Shown in pieces: positions 11,564 to 22,900 of a stretch of DNA of 64,000 nt. Every line of letters starts with the position of its first letter. The stretch's first letter is position 1. The position numbers and the translations under genes were made by a program. The notes under the pieces were generated by a model, which did no database searches, was not told the DNA's origin, and worked only from the letters and a program-made list of their open reading frames with translations. The DNA is from Protonemura montana (taxonomy: Eukaryota; Arthropoda; Insecta; Plecoptera; Nemouridae): contig OX387602.1 in the NCBI GenBank assembly GCA_947568835.1, forward strand, positions 14,931,021 through 14,995,020, read 5' to 3'.

Positions 11564-14562
11564 TTTATGTATTGTCCATGTACTGATAATTGTTAAGTGT
11601 AAACAAAAAATACGTGCTTCTACGGAGAGTGTAGCAATCCGTTCGAATATTCTGAAAGCGAACGAATTTTAAACTGCCCATAAGTTGTTTGAAAATGATG
11701 ATTTCGAAGATTTTGAATGCAATTCCTTTCAATTGGAATGACAGCAGAGTTCAGAGAGCAGACGCGACGATCACACTATGTTGGTGGTTGGAAGACTGGT
11801 TTTAAAATGATGGCCTTATTTTAATTCCAGAAACAATGATCCATATTATAAAAAAATCTATAACTTTTATATTAATTTTTCTAGAATTTCTGATCTTCTA
11901 AATCAAAATGTGACAAATAAAACTAGGAGAGATAAGAAATGGATATAAGAGCCTCGAAAATATCTGAGTGGAGAGATTGAATAACAACCACGATTCTTTA
12001 CTATTGCTAAAATTTAGCTAGTTGCCGTTGATGCAGATAAATTGCTGGTAGCCATATAATTAAACGTGACGTAAACTTGTTAAAAACGTAGTAAAATGTA
12101 CGGTTGAGAGTTTAGATATTATATTATATAATTGTTAAATGTTACGTTTTTTTCTGTAATGTAAATGCATGTGTAAATATTGATGAAATGTTAGTTAAAC
12201 TGATAGAGAATCAGAATCTACGCAGAGACCCTGCAAGTTGCTTTTTAATTTTGAGTGGAAAAACCCGTCAATAAGTTCATCCCCGAGTGATAATAGTTTA
12301 AGGAAAACAAATTTGTGATCTGTTTCTACTCATAGAAGTACGTTTATTGACTTGATTTATAGCCATCATACACCTGGCGACCAAAGATTTGTTTAAAATC
12401 CAAGAGGAAGAATATCACCAGAAAGTTTCAGAATATATCCCTAATCCAATTATTTCGGTCACCTCTATAAATATTTCCATCATAATAATGTCGATACGAA
12501 AAAATGTGCAAAATTCCTATTCAGTGTAATTCGGCGCGTAAAATTGAACTGCTTTGACGTATTATCCGGCATTGAATTATAATCTACTATCTATTTATCT
12601 GTAGAAAATAGATGGACAAAATATCTATATTAAACTAGTAATCATTTTACATTCAGATAAATTAGTTCCAGGACTATTATGAAAAGAGTTGGTGTGCTTA
12701 ATTATCGTAGTTTTCATTGCTTATCTCATGTTGTATCACCACCGAATGGACCCCGTATCCTTTAGAATATAAAAGGCAATTGTTGAAGTCTGCCTGTTCA
12801 ATGTATACATAACATTCCAAGTACGTATTTGATGTACATTTAGTATCTGTAAGAAAAAGGTTACCCGAGTTTATTCAGGTCCTCCTGGTAAGAGGCACGA
12901 GACAACGCTCTTGAGGACATTGGGCTTGCAAATGGCCGTGTAGAGAAGCATTTACTTCCAACTTGAGAACTGAGCCCCCTACTTTTGAAAACAACGATGC
13001 CTCGCATAGCTCGCTTTAAAGAACACCTTGGATTGCCACTATACTGTACTTTAGGCAATTTTAGGTGTAGGTACCTAGGAATGAAGTTGAATGAAGTTGG
13101 AGAGACCTCACAACGAATACAAAAGAGTTTTAGATTGGGTTAAAATTAAATTTTAGACTATAGTAGTTACACTTAGCTAATTCGTGCAAATACAGCTATT
13201 TGAGAAACAATTTTAAAAGATTTTCAGATAATAATTTGATTTCGGATTTTTTTTTGCTAGATTGTAGGCTTAACAAATTGTTTGAAATTACAGGAAGGGT
13301 TAATTGTTATTTACCTACTTTTGATGCAATGCCATGTCTGGTTTGTCGCCAATGCTGTCTATCCTGCTGATCATACCTCGGTACCCACTCTTTATCCGAC
13401 TATAGCAAGGTTTTCGTTGTAATGCTTCTCCCGCCAAAAGCCAGTGTTCTACAACAGCCAAATGATTCGTGTTTTACGGTTTAATAATAAACTCGTTCAT
13501 GTTCATACATATAATTGAGCACTAATAAATAAGTGTTCGTATTAGTGTTTGCTGTTATATTGAAATCAGTCGATTTCCACCAGTTATTCTCTAGAGTGTA
13601 AGAAGTGGATATTTTCTGCCGGATATGTCTTCAAGTAAATGTTTTGCAATTATTACGATTAAACAAATATTTTCCGTAATCGACATTAATAGAGATGCAA
13701 TTATTTATTGAATGTAATCGAGTCAAATATTGCAATGAATAATGAGGTAATGTTTCTTAGGAAAACGATGCTAGTCCGACCGTGCCATAGCTGTTTAAAA
13801 TGGAATAATCTATGTTTTTTTGTGTGCTCCACTCAGCATTTTCTGCTTGAAACAAATTCTATAAATTCCATATATAATACGCATGTATGTGAGTGTGGGT
13901 GTGTGTGTTGCTATAGATGTGTGTGTTTTTTTTACTTCCACATTCTTTCTTGATCTTATTGATCTCACTAAGTAACTAACCTAATTTATATCAATTTTTG
14001 TTCTTATATTGAAAAATGTGCAATGAGTGAATGAACCATGGTATGTATTAAATTTATAAATACAGAAGCAGTATTATTGGAACGTTTCATAATCCCCGTG
14101 TCACCTGTCGGTAGGTTATGGATTAAATCCAAGCGTAGCATCACTAGAACTAAATATTCCCAAAAGTAGTAAAAATCCCTTTCCTAGCCCAAGACTCCAT
14201 TGTCTTTCAAGTGTGTCATCGAGCGTAGGCCACATTAAAACCTTTCATAAGGGTTCCAAAATGTTGGTTCTCAGCTAAAAGCATGTTAGCTGGGGGAGGG
14301 GGTTAAAATCTACTTAACTTGGTTAAAACCCCTCTTTTCTTGAAAAAAAAAAGAAGTTGCCAATGGATTTTTAAACACAGCAAGTTAGATTCTCGGAGTT
14401 TTATTTAAACCAAAACAAAAATGTTCAAATTTGAAAATCTGTAGAGATGGGCTTGTTGTAAATGATTTAAAGTGTTTAACAGTTTTCTCTGGATAGAGGA
14501 GGTTTGCGGCCCTAACAAGGGCCTAAAAAAATCCCAACGTTTCGGCGAGGCACGGCTCAGCC
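11564..14562. other. Gene-free AT-rich stretch downstream of the GPCR
   Basis: Probable 3' UTR remainder at the left, then AT-rich DNA with no exon-like reading. A GT-rich patch lies at about 13888-13926. No repeat family recognised. Confidence 0.5.
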
Positions 14563-14652
14563 TCATCGCTCGGAATTCCGCAAGGGCTTTATCGGCGCCT
14601 CCAGCATGGCGTCGTGGACGTCGTCGAGGATGCAGACGCTTTTCCCACTGTT
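14563..14652 (-). CDS. Orphan exon-like segment (possible terminal exon or repeat fragment)
   Basis: On the minus strand, acceptor TTCTTTCAG is followed by a GC-rich 90-bp frame, 'NSGKSVCILDDVHDAMLEAP' continuing to 'IKPLRNSER' and TGA. It contrasts with AT-rich flanks and has CpG-rich codons. No partner exon was found. The adjacent 14521-14562 sequence (containing AACGTTTCGGCG) looks repeat-like, so this may be part of a transposable element. Confidence 0.25.
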   Translation of the reverse strand, partial: NSGKSVCILDDVHDAMLEAPIKPLRNSER

Positions 14653-14933
14653 CTGAAAGAACGCTGTTGCAAAATATAGCAGAAAATTTTGGATTATTTT
14701 CATATTAAATCTAGACGTTTGTGTTAAAATAAGGTACTTTGGTAGTTCATGAAATAATTCACACATGTTTTGAAGCAATATTACAATATTTTGTAATGTC
14801 CAGTTAACAGATATCAAATGTTGAGATCCCAACTAGCTGATTGACTGTGTACATCAAGATGAGTGTTTACTTCCAGTTATCTTTTTAAGAGGTCATTGTA
14901 AATCTAACCTTTTCAACAAATACATAGATACAT

Positions 14934-15647
14934 TAGTTAGTTTACATTATTTACGGCTGCAAACGAAGTAGAACAAGAATTATCAATTCATAGATCTATT
15001 TATTATCAATAAAGAATTATCAATTAAACTAACATTTTAATTTTAAGCCATTTAAATTATAAGCCATTAATAAGCTGTGGATCAAGTTGAGAGGATTATT
15101 TTAAATCTAAATAACACCTCTAGATAATCCGAGTCCTGGAGAGCTAGGCCATAAGCGCTACACTCACGTACACCCTCTAGCCTATACGTAAGGCGTGACG
15201 TAGCGTCATCGAGATCGAAAAGTAGCTCAGAAACCACAGATCAAACTGGCTTTCGTATCCGGCGAACAGAAAGTTAAACAGGCAAGTCGTTTCGCCAGTT
15301 TTTTTTACGGTTGATTAAGATCGTTAAATAATTATGATCGGAGAACAGTGACGATGGCTGAGCGGTAAGCGTGCCGGGATTCTATCTCGGCGCCCCGGGT
15401 TCGCTCCCGCGGGCAGGGCAACATTTTGGTTTTCGGATTCAAGCTTCTTTCCTTTTTTTCTTTCGCCATCATTTTAATGTTCTTTAACTGTCCTTTTAAT
15501 TTTACTATGGCCTCATTTTGTCCTTATGTCCGTATATTAATATTTAATTTCGATCATTGTTTAGCATGAAAAAGTCAACAATAAATTAATTTATATTAAT
15601 GAACGTATAGAATAACAGCTCAAACTTCAAATCTAATTCTAATTGCA
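14934..15647 (+). mobile_element. Unit 1 of a tandem tRNA-derived (SINE-like) repeat
   Basis: Starts AGTTAGTTTACATTATTTA followed by CGGCTGC. It contains 'CCGAGTCCTGGAGAGCTAGG' at about 15128, a tRNA-like module near 15349-15420, and an AT-rich tail with 'GGCCTCATTTTGTCCTTATG' near 15509. The same landmarks recur in the same order in the next unit. No reading frame of transposon type was found; pol III promoter boxes suggest a non-autonomous element. Confidence 0.55.
15349..15420 (+). repeat. tRNA-like module 1 (pol III A and B boxes)
   Basis: A-box TGGCTGAGCGG at 15355-15365 matches TRGCNNAGYNGG fully. B-box GGTTCGCTCCC at 15398-15408 has one mismatch to GGTTCRANNCC. No full acceptor-stem pairing was found, so it is called tRNA-derived, not a functional tRNA. 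Confidence 0.6.
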
Positions 15648-16200
15648 AGTTAGTTTTCATTATTTATGGCTGCATATTAATGTTGTTTTAAAATTTTAAA
15701 CAAATGAACTCTTCTAAATAGGCAACTCAGATAGATTTTCCGAGCCCTGGGAGCTAGGCCACAAGTGGCCTAGCTCATGCATACGCCCTCCAGTCTATCC
15801 GTAAGACGGGAAAAGTACAGCTCACAGACGACGAAACAAACTGGCTTTTGTATCAGGCGAGCAGACAGTTGAAAAGGTAGGTTGTTTATCACGGATGATC
15901 AATATCGTTAAATCAACGAGCAATAATGTATCAACCGATAGCCAAGCGGATAGCGTGCGTGGTCTGATCTTAAAATCCGCGGGTTCAAATCCGCGGAAGA
16001 TGGAAGATTTTGGAATTCGGGTTTATGCTTTTTTGCTTTTCTTCTTCTTTGACCATCATTATCATGTCATTTTTATTGTGTTATGACCTCATTATGTCCT
16101 CATGTCTATTCATTAATTTCGATCATTATTTATTATGCAAATTTAAGCAATTAATGCATCTATGTTAATTTACACCTTTACTCACTAAATGCCAATCCGA
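15648..16200 (+). mobile_element. Unit 2 of the tandem tRNA-derived repeat
   Basis: Diverged copy of unit 1 in direct orientation. It starts AGTTAGTTTTCATTATTTA, then has 'CCGAGCCCTGGGAGCTAGGC' (about 15740), 'AAACTGGCTTTTGTATCAGG' (unit 1: AAACTGGCTTTCGTATCCGG), a tRNA-like module at 15930-16000 and 'GACCTCATTATGTCCTCATG' near 16085. About 550 bp against about 710 bp for unit 1, through indels. Confidence 0.55.
15930..16000 (+). repeat. tRNA-like module 2 (perfect A and B boxes)
   Basis: A-box TAGCCAAGCGG at 15939-15949 and B-box GGTTCAAATCC at 15982-15992 both match consensus. The T-arm stem (CCGCGGGTTCAAATCCGCGG) pairs perfectly. This is the best preserved module of the cluster. Confidence 0.65.
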
Positions 16201-16350
16201 AGTTAGTTTACGTACATTATTTGAGGCTGTGTGTTTATATTGTTTGGAAGTATAGTTTTAAATTTAAACTCAAAATAACTCTTCTGTCGGTGTCAGCTAA
16301 CTCAGATAGATATCGAACGAAAGAACCAGCTCACAAACAATCAAAATGTA
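16201..16350 (+). mobile_element. Unit 3 (5' part only) of the tandem repeat
   Basis: Begins AGTTAGTTTACGTACATTAT and carries the 'CAACTCAGATAGAT'-like landmark as 'TAACTCAGATAGAT'. It then breaks at about 16350, where the inverted-repeat element begins. The expected tRNA module of the unit is absent here. Confidence 0.45.
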
Positions 16351-16376
16351 GTTCCAGAGGGTAGTGCCAGATTATG

Positions 16377-16390
16377 CCAACAGGTGGCGC
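16377..16390 (+). promoter_or_regulatory. CTCF-like motif, left arm
   Basis: CCAACAGGTGGCGC differs by one base from the core CCASYAGRKGGC and contains AGGTGGCGC, the Drosophila CTCF core. Binding is inference. Confidence 0.4.
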
Positions 16391-16699
16391 TGGTTTACGC
16401 TAACACTAAGTACCTACCGTTCATATACACTTGCTGCTAGACTTAAGAGCTGCACACGGAGTACAGGTGGGGTTGGGGGTCTTGGTTTTCGGCCTGCAAA
16501 ACTGGCGGGCGCAATTGGCGCGGAGCGCCCGGCAATTTTGCTACTGCCGCAACCCGTCGTAACCCTAAAAAATGTTGAGGCAAATCCCCATTCTAAAATA
16601 AATTTGACAGAGGGTGCGGTCGATGTCATGTAGCGATACAATAAGCCGGGTTTTCAAATATGAAATTCAGATAGTTTCTTCTTTCTCTAAAATATATGG

Positions 16700-16790
16700 A
16701 TGGCTGCGTGGCACAATGGTATGGTCGCTGCTTCGGTAACGTCAAAAAGTACAAGCTACCTGGATCGAGTCCACTCGACGGAGGAACCGT
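16700..16790 (+). repeat. tRNA-like module 3, inside the inverted-repeat element
   Basis: A-box-like TGGCACAATGG (16709-16719, one mismatch) and B-box-like GGATCGAGTCC (16762-16772, one mismatch). Spacing of about 43 bp is tRNA-like. It lies between the two inverted arms. Confidence 0.5.
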
Positions 16791-16860
16791 TTTACCATTG
16801 GAATACGACATCCAACATCTACCACTTGTAGCTGTTACAAAAATGCAAAAATGACATGTC

Positions 16861-16955
16861 CGCTTACTCGTGCGGTTAAAGGCATCGTATCCATCGTTCA
16901 ATCCATCCATCCATCCTTGAATTCGCAAGGTGCTGGGTTCGAATCACGTACATAC
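16861..16955 (+). repeat. tRNA-like module 4 with (ATCC)n, inside the inverted-repeat element
   Basis: B-box-like GGTTCGAATCA at 16936-16946, with only the last base off consensus. A weak A-box-like GTGCGGTTAAAGG sits upstream. An (ATCC)n run at about 16900-16916 separates them. Confidence 0.4.
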
Positions 16956-17167
16956 CAACTCGCTTTTTTCGATTTCTTTTTGGGCGTACGGTTTAGACAG
17001 TAGCAAAATTGCCGGGCGCTCCTGGCGCTTCGCGCCAGTCACGCCCGCCAATTTTGCGGGCCGTTCCCACGACCCCAAGCCCCACCTATACCCCGTGTGC
17101 GGCTCCTAAGTCTAGCACCAAGTATATAGGAACATGTCAACTAGTGTTAAGTGCAAAACTGACATTA

Positions 17168-17181
17168 GCGCCACCTGTTGG
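17168..17181 (-). promoter_or_regulatory. CTCF-like motif, right arm, mirror orientation
   Basis: The exact reverse complement of the left-arm motif (GCGCCACCTGTTGG on the plus strand), so the pair points inward. Fully conserved although the arms differ elsewhere. Confidence 0.4.
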
Positions 17182-17261
17182 CAGAAATCGGTACTACACT
17201 CTGCACTTTCATATTTGGTCAAGTTTTATCTAGTTCAATGGTAATAAACAAAAAAGCGGCT

Positions 17262-17338
17262 ATACCAAGAACCGAACGCTATACCTCCGCCACACGAAGC
17301 ACAGCGCTTACCACAGAGCCACATTCCACCCGTCATTA
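17262..17338 (-). repeat. tRNA-like module 5, minus strand
   Basis: Read on the minus strand: TGGCTCTGTGGTAAGCGC (A-box with one mismatch), then about 20 bp later CGTTCGGTTCT (weak B-box). Opposite in orientation to the other five modules. Confidence 0.4.
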
Positions 17339-17479
17339 GTGTGGGAAATAAACCAACTAAACTTTTAACGATATTGTTATTGCCCGAAGTAACCAAAATC
17401 TCTCCTCATAACCAACATGCTTCTCTTCTTCATAGTTTAGTCATTTATATTTACATTAAAAAATCCGTGAAAATTATCT

Positions 17480-17552
17480 GTCCTCGTGGCCGAGCGGTGA
17501 TGGTATCCGATTGCCGAGCGGCGAGGCCCGCGTTCGGTTCCCGGCGCAGTTC
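17480..17552 (+). repeat. tRNA-like module 6
   Basis: Perfect A-box TGGCCGAGCGG at 17487-17497 and a weak B-box CGTTCGGTTCC at 17531-17541. Part of the A-box (GCCGAGCGG) recurs at 17513-17521. Too degenerate for a tRNA gene. Confidence 0.5.
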
Positions 17553-17559
17553 CGGTTTT

Positions 17560-19902
17560 TTTTCTTTGTCATTAGAAGTATAGTCAAACATCGGACCGTC
17601 ATTAAGCGATAAGAAAATTCCGGTATGAGCGCCGAGAAAACAGGACGTCTCCTGCAACTATGCAGGATCTAGCGCGATGATACAAGCATTACAGCCCGAC
17701 TGGAGGAACGCCAGTTGAACTCCGTTGCCTGATCACATGTCCTCGAGGTTCTCTTATTTGTAAATGTTTCACCGAACATGCAGTCGTGTGAAGTCACACC
17801 GAGACTTTGCGCTGGGGCAGCGCAATCTGTTGGATATTTTGTTGGATATTATGACACTAATGGATATAATAATGGATATGAGTATTTTATATTAAATTGT
17901 TCACTTATCTTCTATCTATCTTCTGTACTCTTTCTTCTGAGAAAAATTCAAAATTCTACCCTTCATTTTCCCTTCCATTTTTGTACCCCTTCATTTTTGA
18001 GCAAATAAATGAAACCCACATTTATGTAAATGTGAGCCCTTTTTTTGTCCAGAGCTGGGCCAAAAATTAAGACCAAAAATTAATGATCACAGATCGATAG
18101 CTTGGCACGTACTATATCTTTTGCGAAAAATTCGAGTAGGTACCCCTCCTTCGTTTTCATGCAAATAAATAAAGGCAAACTTTTGTGCAATTATTAGCGT
18201 TTTTTCAAAGCTGGTCAAGAATTCTATGGTCTTATCCTATATCATTTCTGAAATAACAAATGGGTTCCGTTGTACGTTTTGCCTGGTCCCAGCTAAGATT
18301 TGAAAACGTTGGTAAAACCGAGCCTAGTACTTCGCTAGCTTGCAAAGCAAAAAGACACCAGATGTCTGTGGTTCTGGGTTTCTAAAAATAGTAAACCTTC
18401 CGAGCCCGCCAGATGTACCTGGCTCGACCCAAAGAATTAATTTCTTAGATAGCCTCAGGCACGTCGGTTAAGTAGTCCCGGCCAAGTCCCAAAGTCCAAT
18501 TTTTGCACATAAAGTTACTTGGAATCACACTACAACGACTGGCGCTGCCGTCGAATTCGCCACCCGGCATGCGATCTAGCGTGATTCCAGAACAACAATT
18601 TTTTCTGGCAGAAAATCGCTCGGCTTTACCCAAAGATACTAGTATATAACCCATTCTTTTCTCTAAGGTAACAGGTATCACCTTTGAGTGTATGTAACAC
18701 CAACGTTCAAACAGCAGCCAATAACCTCGTCGATAGGCTAACCACAGCAAAGAAAGAACAATTCTAGAAACTTTCATTGAACAATCAATTTGTTTGGGTT
18801 CTGAGTGTTTCATTGCTGGCAGTTAAATTTGAGTAAGAGATCAAAGCATCATACGAGGTATAAAATTCTTGCATATAACTACAATCCATTTAACAGCTAA
18901 AAAATCATAAAGCAAAACACAAAATGAACAAAAAAATTACAAATCAAATAGGGGTTTCTTTTGCTTACAGAGACCTAAATGTTATAGAAACATACTCGGT
19001 CAATATGACTGCCACGTCCAGCATTTTTAAGGAATGGATATTATTATATACACCAGCATTCTTTTGACAGATTTAGATGGATGGATTTTGTAGGTGAGGT
19101 CTGTTATTAATACTCCAAAATATGTGATGGGGAGAGAGTAGGGGAATTTCCAAATATCCCACACTTTGGAACTTTGTGTAACTCCAGTTGAGTTTTCATC
19201 ACTCTTAGTGATTTTCACATCACTACATTTATTCATATCAATGTCATAACTCATAAACCTAGCATAGCCTAGCAGGACAGTACCATCAAATTTATGGTTA
19301 TAGTTTGAAGTAACAGCGCTAATGTTACACGTCCCACAGCTTTTAGCAAGTGGTATGAATGTTCGTATGAATGTAAAACATGTGTCTAATGTGATTAATT
19401 CGTGAGGAATTACAAAATTAAATTTCCAAACTCTTGAAATGACGCTAGCTCCATCTTTGGGGGACAAATATTTTGTTAGTAAAGTAGTCATCGGCTGGAA
19501 ATTTTTGCGAAGAGAGTTGAACAGTAGCGATGAGACTCTCACTAAACATGTAGCCCAATCAAGCTACCAAAAACAGTTCTCATTGGCAGTTATTTTAAAA
19601 TTTACCAATTTACTGAAAAAAGTTAGCTGTAATTTTCTGAACTCAAAATGCCTTTTAACTTATTATTTATTAATTATTTACTTCCTATTTTGGGATGAAA
19701 TTGAATGAAGTTTCTAACATCAAATTAAAGCTCGAGTCGGAGCTGTCGATGAAGTGGAATCCGCAGCTATAGATACTCCTTATAAGGTCACAATTTGTGC
19801 AATAGTTTGCTAACCAGTGATTACATGAAAATTAAATGAAGTTATTTGTACAGTACCAGTGCTTTCTAATAATATCCGTCGAACACAGGCAGAAAACGCC
19901 TA
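17560..19902. other. No confident gene between the repeat nest and shu
   Basis: Contains minus-strand open frames of 122 codons (18813-18445) and 171 codons (19542-19027) without recognised domains. Frames of this size are expected by chance in DNA of this composition. The part next to 19903 is probably shu 3' UTR; its poly(A) site is not fixed. Confidence 0.4.
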
Positions 19903-19971
19903 TTACGATGAAAATGCCTTTCTTGCAAACAGCTTGTCTTGATCTTTGTAGTCTTTTTCCTTGTCAGTTAG
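19903..19971 (-). CDS. shu: shu last exon
   Basis: Acceptor TCTTACAG, then 'LTDKEKDYKDQDKLFARKAF' and 'SS', stop TAA at 19905-19903. Resembles the FKBP6 end ('YVDKEKEMWHRMFA'). Confidence 0.88.
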   Translation of the reverse strand, partial: LTDKEKDYKDQDKLFARKAFSS

Positions 19972-22900
19972 CTGTAAGAGTTTTTAAATTTTTTAGATGA
20001 AATAACAATTGTACATACTAAATAATCACATGTTTACTCTTTGCCAAAAAAAATAGACATTAAGTCTCGTTACAAACTTGTTTGATAGGGTGCTGAAATT
20101 TAAAAGTACCTAGGAGGTATTATAACTTACCTTTTTTAGTTCGATTAATATGTCTTCTTTCCCAGGCTCCAGCTTCAATGCACGGGTCAGCTTCCCGCGG
20201 GCCTCAGCAAAGTGGGAAAGCTGAGCAAGTGCTCGACCCCAGCTGAAAAAAAAAAAAATCACCAACAAGATACAAAATGTGCAGTCCAAACAATTTTTTT
20301 TGCTAGTATCTAGTTATTTATTTAATTCTGTACATAGAATAAACCGTCAAATACACAACTGTTCTTTATTTTTTTTAAATATCGTCTCTAGTTTTGGTTT
20401 CTGTTCCAAATTTTTTTTTTTTATAATTGTTTAATAAAATTTTAATAAATTGAATGTGATCAACATTTTGGTTTATTATGGTTGCAATAAAAAGGCGAGG
20501 GTTTCAAAAAAAGTGTTCAGAAAAAACAGTCCTGGAGTTCTAACCCCTCCCTGTCTAGTTATCCTGTCATGTCATGTCATGTCCTGTCTAGTCATACAGA
20601 ATAATGATTCGTGTTTTGGGGGTAAGCTCCAAGTTTTCCAATCAGCATTATCAGAACCTTTAACGGACGGTTTTTGTTTTGGGCAGTATTTCGATCCAAG
20701 TCATGAATCCTGCTTCAGTACCAGCAAACCTTAAAATCACGGTTCCTATTCCAGTTACAATAATTCCATTCTGATTCCGGTTTCAGTTCTATGAACCATT
20801 TTGGTTCTTTCAGATCTGGCTCAGGTGACTAGTGCCAAATGATACTCCCACATTAAAATAACATATAGCGAAGTCTTACCAGATAAGTGCAGTGGAATTT
20901 TTGTTATCTAAACGAATAGCTGCCCTGCACATGTTGCAAGCCGAGCGTGGCTCCGAGACCTTGTTATAAGACATCGCTAGATTCAAGTAAAGGCGAAGCA
21001 GCAGACCTTCTTGGACTGTTTGCTCTGCTTCGTTTGCCAGGTTGCACTTCTCCAGCAGATTAAGTGATTTGTTAAAGCTGTTGAAATTTTAACAGAGAAT
21101 TCATAAAGCATGTAGATTTCCAAGCAAAATCAAGGGAAGACAATTCATAGAGCAGGACTTAAGCATGTGGACAGTGTGCATGCACTAGAATTCCAGGGGC
21201 CCCGTGAACTTGGTTAACCCACCGATAAAAACAAGAAAGCATCCAGGTTGGTAAAAGCATTAGAGGTTATTAATCCTTTTGTACCTGAAAATGATGGAAG
21301 TTTGTTTTCTTTTATAAATTATTTACAAACTACTCCTTTATAAATTTAGCTCATGATGATGCTATGTTCAGTCTAATGTATTAATTGAAATGCATTAATG
21401 TGCTTCAAAAATAACCTGAACTCAAAAAAAGGTTTGGGTTGTGCTCCAAACCCCCTCATTTGTGCGCCTTTCGACACCCCCTCTGCTGTTTCAATAAGAT
21501 CAAAATGGATTAGATGCAAGTTGCACAGAGCCCCCAAAACATAAAATCTGACACTGAATCCATGATATTCCTGAATAGTATAATAATAAAGTAATAGAAT
21601 AAAAAAAAATTATATAATATGATAATAATATGTAAGAATAATATATCTTACTGCTGTATTGCTTCTCTAAATTCATTTTTTTTGAAATACTCATTTCCAA
21701 TTTTTATTTCTTTCTTTGATGATGCCAAAGTCTCTTCAAACTTGGTTTTTGTAACTTTAGCTGCTGCTCCATCTTTGACAGACTCGTCCATGACTTTAAT
21801 TTCAGTAAAGTCAACCAATTCAACTTCATAAAGGATTGTTGAACCTTTAAAAACAAGATAATATCAAATAAGAAAAGACATGAAACAAAAATACGCAGTG
21901 ATTTTTTTAGCCTTGCAAGTTTAAGAAGGGGATAATTTAGGATCACAAATGTTTCATTAGTTTGGCTATTTAGTCCATAAACCTAGCCTATAGCGGCTTT
22001 TCATGGGGAAAGCAAACGCTTATCAGCAAACTTACTTTCAGGAATACGAGGAGGCACTCCAAAAGCTTTGTAAGCCAAATCGGGGTGCACAAGGAATTGT
22101 GCCTGCTCCTTTTTCATCATAGTTCGAATACCAATACCAAGACCTTCCAAAAATTCATCAAGTGAGCACTTTAAAGGTTTCCCATGCGAGAACGTTGAGT
22201 CATATGGTAGTTGTCCAAACTCTAGGTATGCATTGTATAAGACTACCACATTAGCGTTTTCTGGACACAGCATTCCGTTTCCCTTCCGCAACACCTTTAA
22301 AGGTTAACCAGGTACAACAATTATCAGTATGGTAAGATCGATATAATCAGAAAGCAAATAAGAATAAATATTGATAAGTATACCTGCTTCTTGACCTTTC
22401 CATCTATAGTAACATTTTTCATTTTGTCAACATAATTTGAGAACGGTTCCACACCAGGCGTGCCTCTGAGTGGCTTTCCCATGGCATCATGGCCCACTGC
22501 AAATTTTTCTTCGCTTCTATCCAGCTGGAGATCATTGTATTTATCAATTAGGCGAGCTTGCTCTTCTTCCATTTCCATAGTTTCCAATGGGTCAATATCC
22601 ACCATAGTCTCATGGGTAGATAATAATTCTCTAGAAAGAAGAAGGCACATGCAGTCTTTGTACTAATTATTAGCAAGCAGTCGAGGGTGAAACAGTGGAA
22701 CTACTGAGTGAAAAATCAAAATGGTGTTATGCTAACTATCAGCAAACAAGAATAATTATAATTTGTCGTTCATACCAGATCCAAAAAAGGTAGGTATTTA
22801 AAGGAAATTGGAAAGAAAACCACCATATTATACCCTGAAAAGTAACAATTCATGGTTCCTAGAGGTAACCAAGGTGCAGATATTAACATATTTACTTGAC

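Larger units (their letters stand above)
16353..17206. mobile_element. Long inverted-repeat (foldback/MITE-like) element, about 850 bp
   Basis: Left arm about 16353-16556 and right arm about 16990-17206 are reverse complements along most of their length. Shared words: GCCAACAGGTGGCGCT; TGCTAGACTTA; GCACACGG; ACAGGTGGGG / ATAGGTGGGG; GGCGGGCG; and GCGCCCGGCAATTTTGCTAC. The loop of about 430 bp has no transposase frame but holds tRNA-like modules 3 and 4. The element interrupts tandem unit 3. I did not establish a target-site duplication, so superfamily is unknown. Confidence 0.7.

Noticed and set aside
15930-16000. Functional tRNA gene
   Set aside because: Boxes and T-arm are good, but a paired acceptor stem and proper D and anticodon arms could not be drawn. 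It lies in a repeated unit, so tRNA-derived repeat is preferred.
18445-18813. 122-codon minus-strand open frame
   Set aside because: No family match. Neighbouring sequence looks repeat-like. Not enough to call a gene.
19027-19542. 171-codon minus-strand open frame downstream of shu
   Set aside because: No recognisable domain, odd composition and no clear splice or promoter signal. One frame of this length is expected by chance in about 64 kb at this base composition.
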